Shown: in pieces, positions 54,052 to 64,000 of the stretch
Numbering within the stretch: the stretch's first letter is position 1
How the letters are laid out: every line of letters starts with the position of its first letter
Translations under genes and position numbers: made by a program
Source: Paralcaligenes ureilyticus
GTDB taxonomy: Bacteria; Pseudomonadota; Gammaproteobacteria; Burkholderiales; Burkholderiaceae_B
Assembly: GCF_004346225.1 (NCBI RefSeq)
Contig: NZ_SMAJ01000018.1
Coordinates: 22,812-86,811, forward strand
Direction of reading: 5' to 3'
Length of the DNA: 64,000 nt
The notes under the pieces: generated by a model
The model's database searches: none
The model's input: the letters and a program-made list of their open reading frames with translations, nothing else
Told to the model about the DNA's origin: nothing

Positions 54052-54237
54052 TCAATAAACTGTGGATGGTGGATGGACAAGCTTCCATGTTGTGATGGTC
54101 TGAAGGATTTGCTGCCTTACATCTAGGCTGTTGGTGCAGTGGTTGTTGCTGCCCCTATCGGCCAAGCGGAGCGATGCCATAGGGTCGCCAACGACGCGGG
54201 ACATATCGACGACCCGTAGGCCGGAAAGCAACTGCAT
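54052..54237 (-). pseudogene. truncated class III CoA-transferase (CaiB/BaiF) gene start
   Basis: The first ~25 of 61 residues (MQLLSGLRVVDMSRVVGDP followed by MASLRLADRG) match the beginning of CaiB/BaiF CoA-transferases, which typically continue with a GADVIKVE-like strand. Here the sequence runs into unrelated residues and stops. GGAG lies 9 nt upstream of the ATG, so the original expression signals remain. It appears to be a deletion remnant of what was a transferase-hydrolase-receptor operon. Confidence 0.55.
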
Positions 54238-54345
54238 ACTTATATCTCCATTGACTCGATCAATCAGATCTGCGTCCATGCTATATGAGACTAGTGATAT
54301 TGTATTATCATACTTTTTCACATAGTGATTACCAGGGGTAATAGA

Positions 54346-55293
54346 GTGAATGGAATATCGCTCGACACAGGTCGAGTGGCTTCGAGACTCCGATTAAAGG
54401 ACCTTCAATTGCTACTCGCGTTGGAGCAAACGGGTAGCCTGCGAGCCGCAGCCGAGGTGTTGAATGTGACGCAGCCCGCGCTCACTAAAGCCCTTCGCGA
54501 AATTGAGGGCGCTTTCAACACCACCTTTTTCACTCGCAGCCAGCGTGGAGTCACTCCGACCCTGCAGGGGCGGGTAGTAACCCGCGGCGCACGCATAATG
54601 CTGCAAACATTGGACTCGACTCATAGGGAAATTGCAGATGTACGCCAGCGCTTCACGAGTGTGCGGCTAGGCATGCCGCCCTTCGTGGCGCACGGGCATT
54701 TCCCTGGGCTGATGAAGGTGTTTCTACAGAGCGACCCTCCTGTCAGCGCCCGCGTTGTGGAGGGAGCAGTCCATGACTTGCTTGAGAGGTTGGTTTCGGG
54801 GGATCTTGATGCACTGATCACACCTTACGTCGGTGCACCGGTTCCTGAATCGGCTTGTCGGTTAGTTTATGAACCGCTGCTTGAATGCCGCTACGTCGCC
54901 ATTGTGTCCAATCAACACAGGTTTGCCCGCACGTCGGTAGTCGACCTAAGGGAACTAGTGACTGACCGTTGGATTATGCCTTCCGATCAGTCACTGTTGC
55001 GGAAATCGCTACATACTGCCTTCCAATTGGCTGGAGTGACTCCGCCAACGCCGGTGGTTGAGGTTGACGACCCCATTAGCCACATCAATCTGGTCGCAGC
55101 AGGTATTGGCATAGGGTGCGTAGCCACGTCTTCGATTTGCAGTACCGGTGCTTCGACTGTTTCAGTCTTGCGAACCAGACCGGAAATCCCTAAGACAACG
55201 GTCGCGTTCATCTTTCGCGCCGACGATCATAGCGACAAACTCGAGCTGATCAAGAACCTGGTGTCGGACTATTTTAGTAAGACACGAACTTAG
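54346..55293 (+). CDS. LysR-family transcriptional regulator (divergent from nitrilase group)
   Basis: 315 residues from the GTG at 54346, preceded by AGGGG at 7 nt; a GTG at 54325 is the longer alternative. HTH: LRAAAEVLNVTQPALTKAL, FFTRSQRGVTPT; effector domain with RLGMPPFVAHGHF and GIGIGCVATSS. The gene and its upstream region are visibly richer in A+T than the neighbouring core genes. It likely controls the divergent nitrilase/Bug group. Its 3' end abuts an integrase fragment. Confidence 0.9.
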   Translation: MNGISLDTGRVASRLRLKDLQLLLALEQTGSLRAAAEVLNVTQPALTKALREIEGAFNTTFFTRSQRGVTPTLQGRVVTRGARIMLQTLDSTHREIADVRQRFTSVRLGMPPFVAHGHFPGLMKVFLQSDPPVSARVVEGAVHDLLERLVSGDLDALITPYVGAPVPESACRLVYEPLLECRYVAIVSNQHRFARTSVVDLRELVTDRWIMPSDQSLLRKSLHTAFQLAGVTPPTPVVEVDDPISHINLVAAGIGIGCVATSSICSTGASTVSVLRTRPEIPKTTVAFIFRADDHSDKLELIKNLVSDYFSKTRT

Positions 55294-55393
55294 AGGGTAA
55301 TGGGGCAAACGAGATGGAACCGGCAGGCGTAACGACCAGATGCAGGCCATCCCGACCATTCACCTTGTAGAGCTTTTCCCTGGGCTTGAGGTT
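55294..55393 (-). pseudogene. N-terminal fragment of a tyrosine integrase beside guaA
   Basis: On the minus strand the frame NLKPREKLYKVNGRDG followed by LHLVVTPAGSISF matches the start of the arm-binding domain (DUF4102-like) of P4-type integrases. It is broken by a stop upstream of the asparagine and diverges after SISF, where the LysR gene end begins. Integrase genes normally lie exactly here, next to the attachment site they use. The rest of this spacer (55394-55442) holds nothing I recognise. Confidence 0.6.
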
Positions 55394-55442
55394 TCATGGT
55401 ATCGACCTCTATATCAGGTGCCTGGCCGTACCAGACGCGGGA

Positions 55443-55454
55443 TCACTCCCACTC
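55443..55454 (-). other. putative island attachment site at the 3' end of guaA
   Basis: The last codons and stop of guaA read GAGTGGGAGTGA. From published knowledge, this 3' end is an integration site for genomic islands with tyrosine recombinases, leaving a 12-bp direct repeat. An integrase fragment lies within 50-150 bp. I saw no second intact copy in the window, so the other junction is outside or decayed. Confidence 0.5.
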
Positions 55455-57035
55455 AATCGTAGCCGGCGGCTTGCTCGACACGTCATACGTCACTCGATTA
55501 ATCCCCCGCACCTCATTGATAATGCGGCCGGACACTTTCTTCAGCAAGGAATAGGGTAATTCCGCCCAGTCGGCGGTCATGAAATCCGAGGTTTGCACGG
55601 CGCGCAGGGCCACTACGTAATCGTAGGTGCGGCCATCGCCCATCACCCCCACCGACTTGACGGGCAAAAACACGGCAAAAGCCTGCGAAGTCAGGTCGTA
55701 CCAGTTTTTCCCGCTGACCGGATCCACGGTCTTGCGCAGCTCTTCGATAAAAATCGCGTCGGCGCGGCGCAGCAGTTCGGCGTATTCGTGTTTGACCTCG
55801 CCCAGTATGCGCACACCCAGGCCCGGCCCCGGGAAGGGATGGCGATACACCATGGCGGGCGGCAGGCCCAGGGCCACGCCCAGCTTGCGCACTTCGTCCT
55901 TGAACAGCTCGCGCAATGGTTCCAGCAGCTTCAAGTTCAGGGTGTCAGGCAGGCCGCCCACATTGTGATGCGATTTGATGGCAGCGGCCTTGCCGGTTTT
56001 GGCGCCGGCTGATTCAATCACGTCGGGGTAAATGGTGCCTTGCGCCAGCCAGCGCGCGTGGCTGAGTTTGCCCGCTTCGACTTGAAAAACCTCGACAAAT
56101 TCCTTGCCTATGATTTTGCGTTTGGCCTCGGGGTCGGCCACGCCTACCAGCTTGCCCATGAATTGGGCGCTGGCATCGACATGGATGACCTTCATGCCAA
56201 AGTGGTCGGCGAAAGTCGTCATGACTTGCTGGGCTTCGTTCAGGCGCAGCAGGCCGTGATCGACAAACACGCAGGTAAGCTGATCGCCGATAGCCTTGTG
56301 TATCAGCGCCGCAGCCACAGACGAATCAACCCCACCCGACAGGCCCAGAATGACCTGGTCGCGACCGACCTGGGTGCGTATGCGCTCGATCGCTTCAGAA
56401 ACGTAATCGGGCATGTTCCAATCGCCGGTGCAGCCGCAGATGTTGCGCACAAAGCGCGTCAGCATCGCTTCGCCCTGTATGGTGTGGGTGACTTCGGGGT
56501 GGAACTGTACGGCATAGAATCCACGTTCCTCATCGGCCATGCCGGCGATGGGACAGGAATCGGTGGAGGCCATCAGCTTAAAGCCTGGCGGCAGTTTGGT
56601 GACCTTGTCGCCATGGCTCATCCATACCTTGAGCATGCCATGGCCTTCGGTGGTGATGAAGTCTTCAATGCCTTCGAGCAGGCGCGTATGGCCACGCGCG
56701 CGCACCTCGGCATAGCCGAATTCGCGGTGATCCGACCACTGCACCTTGCCGCCCAACTGCATGGCCATGGATTGCATGCCATAGCATATGCCCAGCACCG
56801 GCACGCCTGCCTTGAATACGCCGGCGGGCACCTTCATGGAGTCGTCGGAATAAGCCGACGCATGGCTGCCCGACAGGATAATGCCCTGCAAGCCCGGCTG
56901 GTCATCGATAAAAGCATCGTCGACGTCGCCGGGATGAATTTCGCAATACACGCCGGCTTCGCGCACGCGGCGGGCAATAAGCTGGGTGACCTGTGAGCCG
57001 TAATCGAGAATGAGTATTCGCTGGTGCGTAGACAT
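55443..57035 (-). CDS. guaA: GMP synthase (glutamine-hydrolysing)
   Basis: 530 residues. N-terminal class I glutamine amidotransferase domain with nucleophile Cys in GICYGMQSM and the His/Glu pair in [13 protein letters not shown]-pyrophosphatase domain starting with [17 protein letters not shown]-terminal dimerization domain ending PPATIEWE. It converts XMP, glutamine and ATP to GMP, the step after the guaB product. Full length and intact. Its 3' end borders the accessory region described above; an alpha/beta hydrolase gene is divergent upstream. Confidence 0.98.
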   Translation of the reverse strand: MSTHQRILILDYGSQVTQLIARRVREAGVYCEIHPGDVDDAFIDDQPGLQGIILSGSHASAYSDDSMKVPAGVFKAGVPVLGICYGMQSMAMQLGGKVQWSDHREFGYAEVRARGHTRLLEGIEDFITTEGHGMLKVWMSHGDKVTKLPPGFKLMASTDSCPIAGMADEERGFYAVQFHPEVTHTIQGEAMLTRFVRNICGCTGDWNMPDYVSEAIERIRTQVGRDQVILGLSGGVDSSVAAALIHKAIGDQLTCVFVDHGLLRLNEAQQVMTTFADHFGMKVIHVDASAQFMGKLVGVADPEAKRKIIGKEFVEVFQVEAGKLSHARWLAQGTIYPDVIESAGAKTGKAAAIKSHHNVGGLPDTLNLKLLEPLRELFKDEVRKLGVALGLPPAMVYRHPFPGPGLGVRILGEVKHEYAELLRRADAIFIEELRKTVDPVSGKNWYDLTSQAFAVFLPVKSVGVMGDGRTYDYVVALRAVQTSDFMTADWAELPYSLLKKVSGRIINEVRGINRVTYDVSSKPPATIEWE

Positions 57036-57184
57036 GGATTAAGAAGACGCCACTAAAATAAAAAATGGAAATGAACCGTTAATGTAACGTATCGGCCCAG
57101 GCAAAATGTCCATGCCACGCGACATTGTCGATATTTATTGCGATACTGTCGGCAAATCCGCATCAACATTCCGCGAGACACACC

Positions 57185-57913
57185 ATGCCTGTACCGCCAC
57201 CCACTATAAAAACCTTTGTACTGGTTCATGGAGCCTGGCACGGCGGATGGTGCTGGGCTCAGGTGGCGCAGGCGCTGCGCGCCTTCGGGCACCGGGTCTA
57301 CACGCCCACCCTGACTGGTCTGGGCGAACGCAGCCATCTGCTGGGCGCCAACATCACGATCGATACCTTTGTGCGAGATGTGGAGAACGTGCTGGTTTGG
57401 GAAAACCTGCACGACGTTATTTTAGTTGGGCACAGTTTTGGCGGCCTGACCATTACCGGAGTCGCCGACCGCGTACCGCAGCGCCTGCAACAACTGGTGT
57501 ACCTGGACGCCTTTATTCTGGGCAGCGGCGTGAGCACGTTTGACTCCCTGCCCTCGGCCACCGTCGCCAAAATGCGCGAAGCGGCGCGCGAATTCGGCCA
57601 GGGGCTGGCCCTGCCCGCCCCCAAGCCCAAAGCCTTCGGGTTGACTGAAGACGCCCATATGGACTTCGTGGCCAAGCGCCTGACGCCCCAACCGCTAGCC
57701 CCTTACGAAACCGCCCTGCAGTTGAACCACCCGATCGGCAACCGCCTGCCGTGCATTTACTGGCACTGCACGGCGCCCTCTTACGCTCCGCTCGAGGGCT
57801 CGCGGCAGTGGGTCAAGGCGCAAGCCGACTGGGGCTGGGCCGAAATGGCTACCGGCCACGATGCCATGGTGGCGGCCCCGGAACTGGTGGTTAAGCACCT
57901 GCTCGAACTATAA
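57185..57913 (+). CDS. alpha/beta-fold hydrolase (esterase-like)
   Basis: 242 residues from the ATG at 57185 (MPVPPPTIKT). Alpha/beta hydrolase of the small esterase/hydroxynitrile-lyase-like group: oxyanion region VHGAWHGGWCW, nucleophile in VGHSFGGLT, and a late catalytic histidine in ATGHDAMVAAP. Substrate unknown. It lies on the opposite strand between guaA and guaB, ending 21 bp from the guaB stop. Confidence 0.85.
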   Translation: MPVPPPTIKTFVLVHGAWHGGWCWAQVAQALRAFGHRVYTPTLTGLGERSHLLGANITIDTFVRDVENVLVWENLHDVILVGHSFGGLTITGVADRVPQRLQQLVYLDAFILGSGVSTFDSLPSATVAKMREAAREFGQGLALPAPKPKAFGLTEDAHMDFVAKRLTPQPLAPYETALQLNHPIGNRLPCIYWHCTAPSYAPLEGSRQWVKAQADWGWAEMATGHDAMVAAPELVVKHLLEL

Positions 57914-57934
57914 AATGGCCTGGCCAGGCGCTTG

Positions 57935-59440
<1,506 letters not shown>

Positions 59441-62400
59441 TCAGCCCAGCCACACCCGGGCGTTGCGGAACATACGCATCCATGGGCTATAGCCGCCGTG
59501 ACTGGTGTTTTCGCCACCTGTATCCTCCTCGCCCCAGCGCGCGGGCGACCATGACAGCATGACATTGCGGGTGACGCGCTCGGGATGCGGCATGAGTACC
59601 GTAAACCGGCCGTCGGCCGTTGTCGCCCCGGTCAGGCCCTGCGGGCTGCCGTTAGGGTTATAGGGATACTGTTCGGTGCGCTGGCCGTGATTATCAACAA
59701 AATTAAGCACGCTGTGCACTTTACCGATGTCGCCTTGCTGCGCAAAATTGGCGTAGCCTTCACCGTGCGCCACGGCAACGGGAACACGCGTGCCGGCCAT
59801 GCCCCGCATAAAGAGCGACGGAGAGTCGGCAATTTCCACCATGGCCAGGCGCGCCTCGTATTTTTCCGACACGTTGCGGGTGAAGCGCGGCCAGTGACGC
59901 GCGCCCGGTATCATGTCGGATAACGCCGCCATCATTTGGCAACCATTGCACACGCCCAGGGCAAACGTGTCGTTGCGCGCAAAATACGCGGCAAACTGGT
60001 CTGCCAGCTGCTGGTTGAAACGCACGGTGCGCGCCCACCCTTCGCCCGCACCCAGCACATCGCCATAGCTGAATCCACCCACGGCCACCAAGCCGTGCAC
60101 ATCGGCCAGGCGAACCCGCCCGGACAACAAGTCCGTCATGTGCACGTCCCAGGCCTCGAAACCGGCCTTGTCAAAGGCCCAGGCCATTTCCACCTGGCTA
60201 TTGCAGCCCTGCTCGCGCAAAACGGCCACGCGCGGGCGCAAGCCTTTGGCAATAAACGGCGCTGCGATATCTTCCTGCGGGTCGAACGCAACATGGGGTG
60301 TCAGGCCCGGATCCGCGGTGTTCTGCCAGGTTTCGAACTCCGCCCGCGCGCACTCGGGATTATCGCGGCGCGACATGATCTGCCGGCTGACCTCGCTCCA
60401 TTGCTGTCCAAGATCGAAACGCGCATGTTGATAAATGCATTTGCCATCGCGGAAGATCTGGATTTCGTCCTTGTCGTTCAAGCCGCCCAGCACATGGGCA
60501 TGCGCCGACAGGCCCGCTTCGCGCAAGGCTTGCATCACCGCGTCGCGTTCGGCGCGCGGCACTTGAATCACTGCACCGGCTTCCTCGGCAAACAGGGCCT
60601 TCAGCGTCAACTCATCGCGCCGCACCGCCACCTGTTCGGTGCGAATCTTGTAATCGCCCCAATCGGAGGCATGCGGATCGATGGTCAGCATATCCAGATT
60701 GATCGACACCCCCACATGCCCGGCAAACGCCATTTCGCATACGGTGGCCAACAAGCCGCCATCGGAACGGTCGTGATAGGCCAATATCTGCCCGGCCCCC
60801 GCCAACTGTCTGATGACATTGAAAAAAGCCTGCAAGGATTCGGGCTCGTCCATGTCGGGCACGGCACGGCCCACCTGATTGAACACCTGGGCCAGGATTG
60901 AACCGCCCAAACGATGCCGGCCTCGCCCCAGATCAATAAGGATCAGAACCGTTTCACCCGCATCGGTGCGCAGTTGCGCAGTCAGTGTGGCGCGCACATC
61001 GGCCACCGGCGCAAACGCGGTGACAATCAGCGACACCGGCGCGACCACTTCGCGAGCCTCGCCGCCTTCGTCCCAGGATGTACGCATGGACAGGGAATCC
61101 TTCCCCACCGGAATCGACAGGCCCAGTTGCCGGCACCAAACGCTCACGGCAAACACCGTGTCGTACAGCGCCGCGTCCTGCCCATCCACGCCGCAAGCCG
61201 CCATCCAGTTGGCCGAGAGCTTGATGTCCTTGATGTCGCGCACATCGCTCGCAACAAGGTTGGTCAAGGCCTCGGTCACCGCCATGCGTCCCGATGCGGC
61301 GGCGTCAATCACCGCCAGCGGCGTACGTTCGCCCATGGACATGGCCTCGCCGCGCACCCCTTCAAAATCGGCCAGAGTGACCGCGCAATCGGACACCGGC
61401 ACCTGCCACGGCCCTACCATCTGATCGCGGCTGCTCAAGCCCCCCACGGTACGATCGCCGATCGTGATCAGGAAAGTCTTGGATGCGACGGTCGGATGAC
61501 GCAAGACACGCTGCACGGCATCGTCAAGCGTCATGACGGTCAGATCAACGGGCGCACTGGCGCCCGGCAAACGCTGTACATCGCGCGTCATGCGTGGCGG
61601 TTTGCCCAAAATGACGTCGATAGGCAGATCGACGGGGCGAATGTCGGATTTAGGCGGCGCGTGTTCTGGCGAGGCGTCGTTTGTGGCACCCACAAGGGGT
61701 GCCGCTACATGAGAGGCAGGTACGTTTTCGTAGCGGCACCCCTCGTGGGTGCCATTTGAATCAGCGTCGGTCGTTGCCGCTAGCCCAGGCAAGCCTTCGC
61801 CTTGCGTCACGCGCAAGGTTCGCTCTTCGGTTGCAACGCCCACTACGGCAAACGGGCAGCGTTCACGCCGGGCAATGGCTTCAAACCGCGCCAGATCCTG
61901 GGGCAATACCGCCAGAACATAACGTTCCTGCGCCTCATTGCTCCAGATTTCGGCCGCCGACAGGCCTGATTCTTCCAGGTGTACCTGCTGCAGCTCGAAT
62001 ACTGCGCCACGGCCCGCGTCGTTGACCAGTTCAGGAAAGGCATTGGACAAACCGCCCGCACCTACATCGTGTATGGCCAGCACCGGATTGGCGGCCCCTT
62101 GCTGCCAGCAACGATCAATGACTTCCTGGGCGCGCCGTTCGATCTCGGGGTTGTCGCGCTGCACGGAATCAAAATCCAGTTCGGCGGTATTGGCGCCGGC
62201 GCTCATGCTCGAAGCCGCGCCGCCGCCCATGCCGATGCGCATCCCCGGCCCGCCCAACTGAATCAGCAAGGCGCCGGCGGGAATCGGGTCTTTGTGGGTC
62301 AGGCGGCTGTCGATCACTCCCAAGCCGCCCGCGATCATGATGGGCTTGTGATAGCCCCAGCGAACCGCGCCTGCCGTTTGCTCGTAGGTACGAAAATAGC

Positions 62401-63613
62401 CCAGCAAATTGGGACGTCCGAACTCATTGTTGAACGCGGCCCCGCCGATGGGGCCTTCAATCATGATATCGAGTGCGCTGGCAATCCGGCCGGGAGAGCC
62501 GTACGGATCGTCCTCCCAGGGCTCGAGCCCATCATCGAAGCACAGATTCGACACCGTGAATCCCGTCAAACCCGCTTTGGGTTTGGAGCCTCGGCCCGTG
62601 GCGCCCTCATCGCGTATCTCGCCGCCCGCGCCCGTGGCCGCGCCAGGAAACGGGGCGATGGCCGTAGGATGGTTATGCGTCTCGACCTTCATGAGCGTAT
62701 GCATGATGGCGCTGCCATGGCCATAGCTCAAAGGAGCATTGGTGTCCGTTCCCGGAGCGGCCGCATAAAACGGTTGGGCTGGGCCACCCTCCATGACGGC
62801 CGCATTATCGGAATAGGCCACGACAGTACCTTTGGGCTGCGCGGCATGGGTCTCGCGGATCATGCCAAACAGAGTATGGCTTTGCGGCGTGCCGTCGATG
62901 ACCCACTGCGCATTGAAAATTTTGTGGCGGCAATGCTCGCTGTTCGCTTGTGCAAACATCATCAATTCCACATCGGTGGGATTGCGCCCCAACTGCGTGA
63001 ACGCCGTGTTCAAGTAATCCACTTCATCTTCAGACAGGGCCAGGCCCAGGCTTCGATTGGCGTCGTGCAAGGCCGCCGCGCCACTCTTCAGGACATCCAC
63101 CGTTTGCACCGGTTTGCCGGGCAGCGACGCAAACAGGCCAGCGCCATCGAACGCCGCATCGACGACGGTTTCGGTCATGCGATCATGCAGACACGCCGCA
63201 ACCTGCCTCAATTGTTCGGCAGTGATGTGTTTGGTCCCGAGAATCCCGTGATTAGGCGTCACCACGTAGAGTATGCCGCGTTCAATGCGCCGCACCGCCG
63301 GCAAACCGCAATTATGGGCGATATCGCTGGCCTTGCTGGCCCAGGGCGATACGGTGCCAAGGCGCGGAAACACACGCAATACCAGGGAGCGTACGTCGCT
63401 TTTGCGCAGCAGTTGCGGCTCGCCATAATCGAGCAAGGCAGCCACGCGCGCCCGATCGGGTTCCAACAGGGCGGTGTCGCTCCATACATAGTGCTCATAC
63501 TGGCCGTGAATATCCGACACCGGCAGGCCCAAACGCGCAAAGCGCTTTAATAACCGCTCGCGGCGAAACGACGACAAAACCGAAGAGCCAGGGAAATGCT
63601 GAATGAAATTCAC
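59441..63613 (-). CDS. purL: phosphoribosylformylglycinamidine synthase, large PurL type
   Basis: 1390 residues: N-terminal PurS-like domain, two AIRS-like halves (e.g. [28 protein letters not shown]-type loop [16 protein letters not shown]), and a C-terminal glutaminase with Cys in [11 protein letters not shown] and [10 protein letters not shown]. It makes FGAM from FGAR, glutamine and ATP in purine synthesis. Longer than E. coli PurL (about 1295). Part of the excess is a low-similarity stretch at about residues 605-655, where a palindromic repeat pair is inserted in frame (61684-61754) just before the conserved [13 protein letters not shown] strand. The frame is intact, so the enzyme is presumably functional. 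Confidence 0.97.
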   Translation of the reverse strand: MNFIQHFPGSSVLSSFRRERLLKRFARLGLPVSDIHGQYEHYVWSDTALLEPDRARVAALLDYGEPQLLRKSDVRSLVLRVFPRLGTVSPWASKASDIAHNCGLPAVRRIERGILYVVTPNHGILGTKHITAEQLRQVAACLHDRMTETVVDAAFDGAGLFASLPGKPVQTVDVLKSGAAALHDANRSLGLALSEDEVDYLNTAFTQLGRNPTDVELMMFAQANSEHCRHKIFNAQWVIDGTPQSHTLFGMIRETHAAQPKGTVVAYSDNAAVMEGGPAQPFYAAAPGTDTNAPLSYGHGSAIMHTLMKVETHNHPTAIAPFPGAATGAGGEIRDEGATGRGSKPKAGLTGFTVSNLCFDDGLEPWEDDPYGSPGRIASALDIMIEGPIGGAAFNNEFGRPNLLGYFRTYEQTAGAVRWGYHKPIMIAGGLGVIDSRLTHKDPIPAGALLIQLGGPGMRIGMGGGAASSMSAGANTAELDFDSVQRDNPEIERRAQEVIDRCWQQGAANPVLAIHDVGAGGLSNAFPELVNDAGRGAVFELQQVHLEESGLSAAEIWSNEAQERYVLAVLPQDLARFEAIARRERCPFAVVGVATEERTLRVTQGEGLPGLAATTDADSNGTHEGCRYENVPASHVAAPLVGATNDASPEHAPPKSDIRPVDLPIDVILGKPPRMTRDVQRLPGASAPVDLTVMTLDDAVQRVLRHPTVASKTFLITIGDRTVGGLSSRDQMVGPWQVPVSDCAVTLADFEGVRGEAMSMGERTPLAVIDAAASGRMAVTEALTNLVASDVRDIKDIKLSANWMAACGVDGQDAALYDTVFAVSVWCRQLGLSIPVGKDSLSMRTSWDEGGEAREVVAPVSLIVTAFAPVADVRATLTAQLRTDAGETVLILIDLGRGRHRLGGSILAQVFNQVGRAVPDMDEPESLQAFFNVIRQLAGAGQILAYHDRSDGGLLATVCEMAFAGHVGVSINLDMLTIDPHASDWGDYKIRTEQVAVRRDELTLKALFAEEAGAVIQVPRAERDAVMQALREAGLSAHAHVLGGLNDKDEIQIFRDGKCIYQHARFDLGQQWSEVSRQIMSRRDNPECARAEFETWQNTADPGLTPHVAFDPQEDIAAPFIAKGLRPRVAVLREQGCNSQVEMAWAFDKAGFEAWDVHMTDLLSGRVRLADVHGLVAVGGFSYGDVLGAGEGWARTVRFNQQLADQFAAYFARNDTFALGVCNGCQMMAALSDMIPGARHWPRFTRNVSEKYEARLAMVEIADSPSLFMRGMAGTRVPVAVAHGEGYANFAQQGDIGKVHSVLNFVDNHGQRTEQYPYNPNGSPQGLTGATTADGRFTVLMPHPERVTRNVMLSWSPARWGEEDTGGENTSHGGYSPWMRMFRNARVWLG
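61684..61754. repeat. REPIN-like inverted pair of palindromic repeats inside purL
   Basis: Two 25-bp units in opposite orientation, 61684-61708 and 61730-61754, separated by 21 bp. Each unit is itself a hairpin: the second has core GGCACCCCTCGTGGGTGCC, the first (read on the minus strand) GGCACCCCTTGTGGGTGCC; the units differ at one loop base. Two inverted REP units around a short spacer is the layout of REPINs, which are moved by RAYT (REP-associated tyrosine transposase) enzymes. The insertion keeps the purL frame and encodes about residues 620-643. The same 25-mer occurs in the megasynthase gene. Confidence 0.8.
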
Positions 63614-64000
63614 GATGGAAGCGCAGGCCAGAGAGTATAAAACCGCATTTTAACGGCTTAACGGCGCCTAGAGCGTTTTTGGTCAAACGGTATACGGTGC
63701 GGGATGTTTGGGTATTTGGTGGCGGGACGTATTGGTATTTGAAGACGCCGTCTATGGGGGCTCGCGTTACGGTATGCCAAGAATTCACTTGCCCGCAACC
63801 TGCCTCTATCACGTTGTCCGCAACCTACCTCCATCATGTATATTGCCCGTAGGTCCCATTCGACCAAGCGCCTGCCGTCCCTACACATCCCCCGATGCAT
63901 TTCATCAGCGCAGCCGCAGGGCGAGGGGTGGGTACCGTCCGGTCATTCGGCCAGCGCCGGGTGCTGACGAAGGGAAGGCGGGGGGTGTCGGCGGGCGCTG
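63614..64000. other. upstream region of purL with no recognised gene
   Basis: About 390 bp without a gene I can support. The first ~150 bp are AT-richer and must hold the purL promoter. Short frames on the minus strand (63658-63900 among them) match no family I know and may be debris of an insertion element. Confidence 0.5.
63792..63838. repeat. two imperfect 22-bp direct repeats upstream of purL
   Basis: Units 63792-63813 and 63817-63838 share CCGCAACCT, CCTC and ATCA in register (18 of 22 positions the same), period 25 bp. Their nature is unknown. Confidence 0.45.

Noticed and set aside
62305..62320. Second copy of the guaA attachment sequence
   Set aside because: GATCACTCCCA inside purL matches only part of the 12-bp core and lies on the wrong side for an island junction.
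61979..63550. 523-codon open frame on the plus strand
   Set aside because: Antisense shadow of purL with no domain.

Overview
The window looks like the chromosome of a betaproteobacterium of the order Burkholderiales, most likely family Alcaligenaceae (relatives of Bordetella, Achromobacter or Pusillimonas). Grounds: high G+C coding sequence on both strands, a Bug-type periplasmic solute receptor, the protein-level character of guaA, guaB and purL, and the density of LysR/AraC/MocR regulators. This is inference from family knowledge; no 16S gene is present.

Layout. 1-3.0 kb: the end of a membrane-anchored PP2C/SpoIIE phosphatase gene, overlapped by an ABC-type substrate-binding protein gene. 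3.0-32.6 kb: a large PKS/NRPS gene cluster in two divergent operons. The minus-strand operon, read from 20.7 kb down to 3.05 kb, encodes a type II thioesterase, an ABC exporter with a C-terminal cyclic-nucleotide-binding-like domain, a fatty acyl-AMP ligase-ACP, a 3014-residue KS-AT-ACP-aminotransferase-C-A-PCP-E megasynthase, a GT9-like glycosyltransferase and a GCS2-type carboxylate-amine ligase; successive genes overlap or lie within 12 nt. The plus-strand operon (20.8-32.6 kb) encodes a PhyH-type dioxygenase, a 108-residue dimeric alpha-beta barrel protein, and two NRPSs, C-A-PCP and C-A-PCP-(degenerate E)-C-PCP-TE. The AL-ACP-KS-AT-ACP-AMT-C order is the one that makes the beta-amino fatty acid of iturin/mycosubtilin in Bacillus, so I read the product as a small beta-amino-acyl lipopeptide. 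The terminal module has no adenylation domain, and the operon ends with a ligase and a glycosyltransferase, both unusual.

32.8-43.7 kb: an Lrp-type regulator divergent from a diaminopropionate ammonia-lyase; a four-gene RND efflux operon headed by a COG4705 membrane protein; an aldehyde dehydrogenase divergent from a LysR regulator. 43.7-55.4 kb: a mosaic of accessory genes and mobile-element debris: a HicA-like/HTH toxin-antitoxin pair, two integrase fragments, a relaxase fragment, a second aldehyde dehydrogenase with an AraC regulator, an Sfp-type phosphopantetheinyl transferase (which can activate the carrier proteins of the cluster), a MocR regulator divergent from an aminotransferase, and a nitrilase/Bug-receptor/truncated CoA-transferase group beside a LysR regulator. 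This mosaic stops at the 3' end of guaA, a known integration site for islands carrying tyrosine recombinases.

55.4-63.6 kb is core purine metabolism: guaA, guaB and purL on the minus strand with an alpha/beta hydrolase gene between guaA and guaB. A dispersed palindromic repeat of REP/REPIN type lies in-frame inside both purL and the megasynthase gene. No tRNA, rRNA or CRISPR array was seen. Very long antisense reading frames opposite the large genes are shadows of high G+C codon usage and are not listed.
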